Source: Methylotenera sp. (GTDB lineage Bacteria > Pseudomonadota > Gammaproteobacteria > Burkholderiales > Methylophilaceae). From it: 64,000 nucleotides of DNA. Below the pieces are notes generated by a model, which saw only the letters and a list, made by a program, of their open reading frames with translations, did no database searches and was not told where the DNA came from. Each line of letters starts with the position of its first letter. Within the stretch, counting starts at the first letter, position 1. Positions 63,905 to 64,000 of this stretch are shown here, piece after piece. A program made the translations under genes and the position numbers. The stretch is taken from contig NZ_JAQSDZ010000001.1 of the NCBI RefSeq assembly GCF_029946165.1, positions 310,001 to 374,000 of the forward strand, written 5' to 3'.

Positions 63905-64000
63905 TTAGCTCTGAAATTTTGCAATCTCTCCTGGTTTTCTCAGCATTTTATCAACTTCACCTAGGTGTAACTCTTCTTGGTATATCATTTCACGCGCATA
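63905..64000 (-). CDS. C-terminal fragment of a ferritin-like protein, cut by the window edge
   Basis: The minus strand is open from the right edge to TAA at 63905-63907: REMIYQEELHLGEVDKML then RKPGEIAKFQS. The EExxHxxE pattern looks like the last helix of a ferritin/bacterioferritin-like domain. Only 31 residues are visible. Confidence 0.5.
   Translation of the reverse strand, partial: YAREMIYQEELHLGEVDKMLRKPGEIAKFQS

Noticed and set aside
1..64000. tRNA, CRISPR, prophage or insertion-sequence features
   Set aside because: No tRNA-like cloverleaf, regularly spaced repeat array, transposase or integrase gene was seen on either strand.

Overview
The window looks like a chromosomal segment of a methylotrophic betaproteobacterium of the Methylophilaceae (Methylotenera-like). 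This is inference. It rests on moderately AT-rich DNA, the betaproteobacterial order hfq-hflX-hflK-hflC-DUF2065-hisZ-purA, and four genes of the tetrahydromethanopterin (H4MPT) C1-carrier pathway placed directly after purA. No tRNA, rRNA operon, CRISPR array, prophage or intact insertion sequence is visible.

Layout. 1-7168: small envelope and general-stress genes (BON lipoprotein, Lmo0937-like peptide, DUF883/YqjE/YqjK trio, CsbD, ferritin-like protein, collagen-like lipoprotein, DUF3309, PQQ-type sugar dehydrogenase). They fall into three successive transcription units, each preceded by the same 16-bp palindrome. 7217-14015: a Cu-type P-ATPase, then a hybrid histidine kinase, a PAS response regulator and a Crp/Fnr-like regulator in one operon. 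14228-14686: a secreted protein whose promoter carries a fourth copy of the palindrome. 14829-22319: a glycan/protein-modification operon with a GT41 (OGT-like) multidomain glycosyltransferase, a frameshifted nucleotidyltransferase-TPR gene, a methyltransferase and a GT9 enzyme. 22568-27237: a NarL-type regulator, its likely kinase and a diguanylate cyclase. 27439-30386: 4.5S RNA, dnaX, ybaB and recR. 30408-34407: gph, ubiG, an amidohydrolase and ompA. 34559-44306: the long minus-strand operon from hfq through purA into the H4MPT genes. 44510-47858: gltX and an orphan 572-aa protein. 47911-54756: an RND efflux operon with a divergent TetR repressor and a large palindromic operator. 54861-64000: mixed housekeeping genes (flavodoxin, HxlR regulator, rimO, ZIP transporter, ygiD-like gene, pgeF, rluD, bamD) and a structured intergenic repeat.

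Most interesting signal. A palindrome of the form TGTGYGnnAACGnACA lies upstream of four stress or secreted genes. In each case exactly 21 nt separate it from a plausible -10 hexamer, which centres it near -41.5, the classic class II position of a CRP/FNR-type activator. A Crp/Fnr-like protein with the CRP-type Arg-Glu pair in its recognition helix is encoded nearby at 9723-10490. I propose, as inference, that the kinase/regulator/Crp-like locus controls this envelope-stress regulon. Other notable points are a possible programmed -1 frameshift site in dnaX, a recently broken gene with three indels, and a 43-bp efflux operator.
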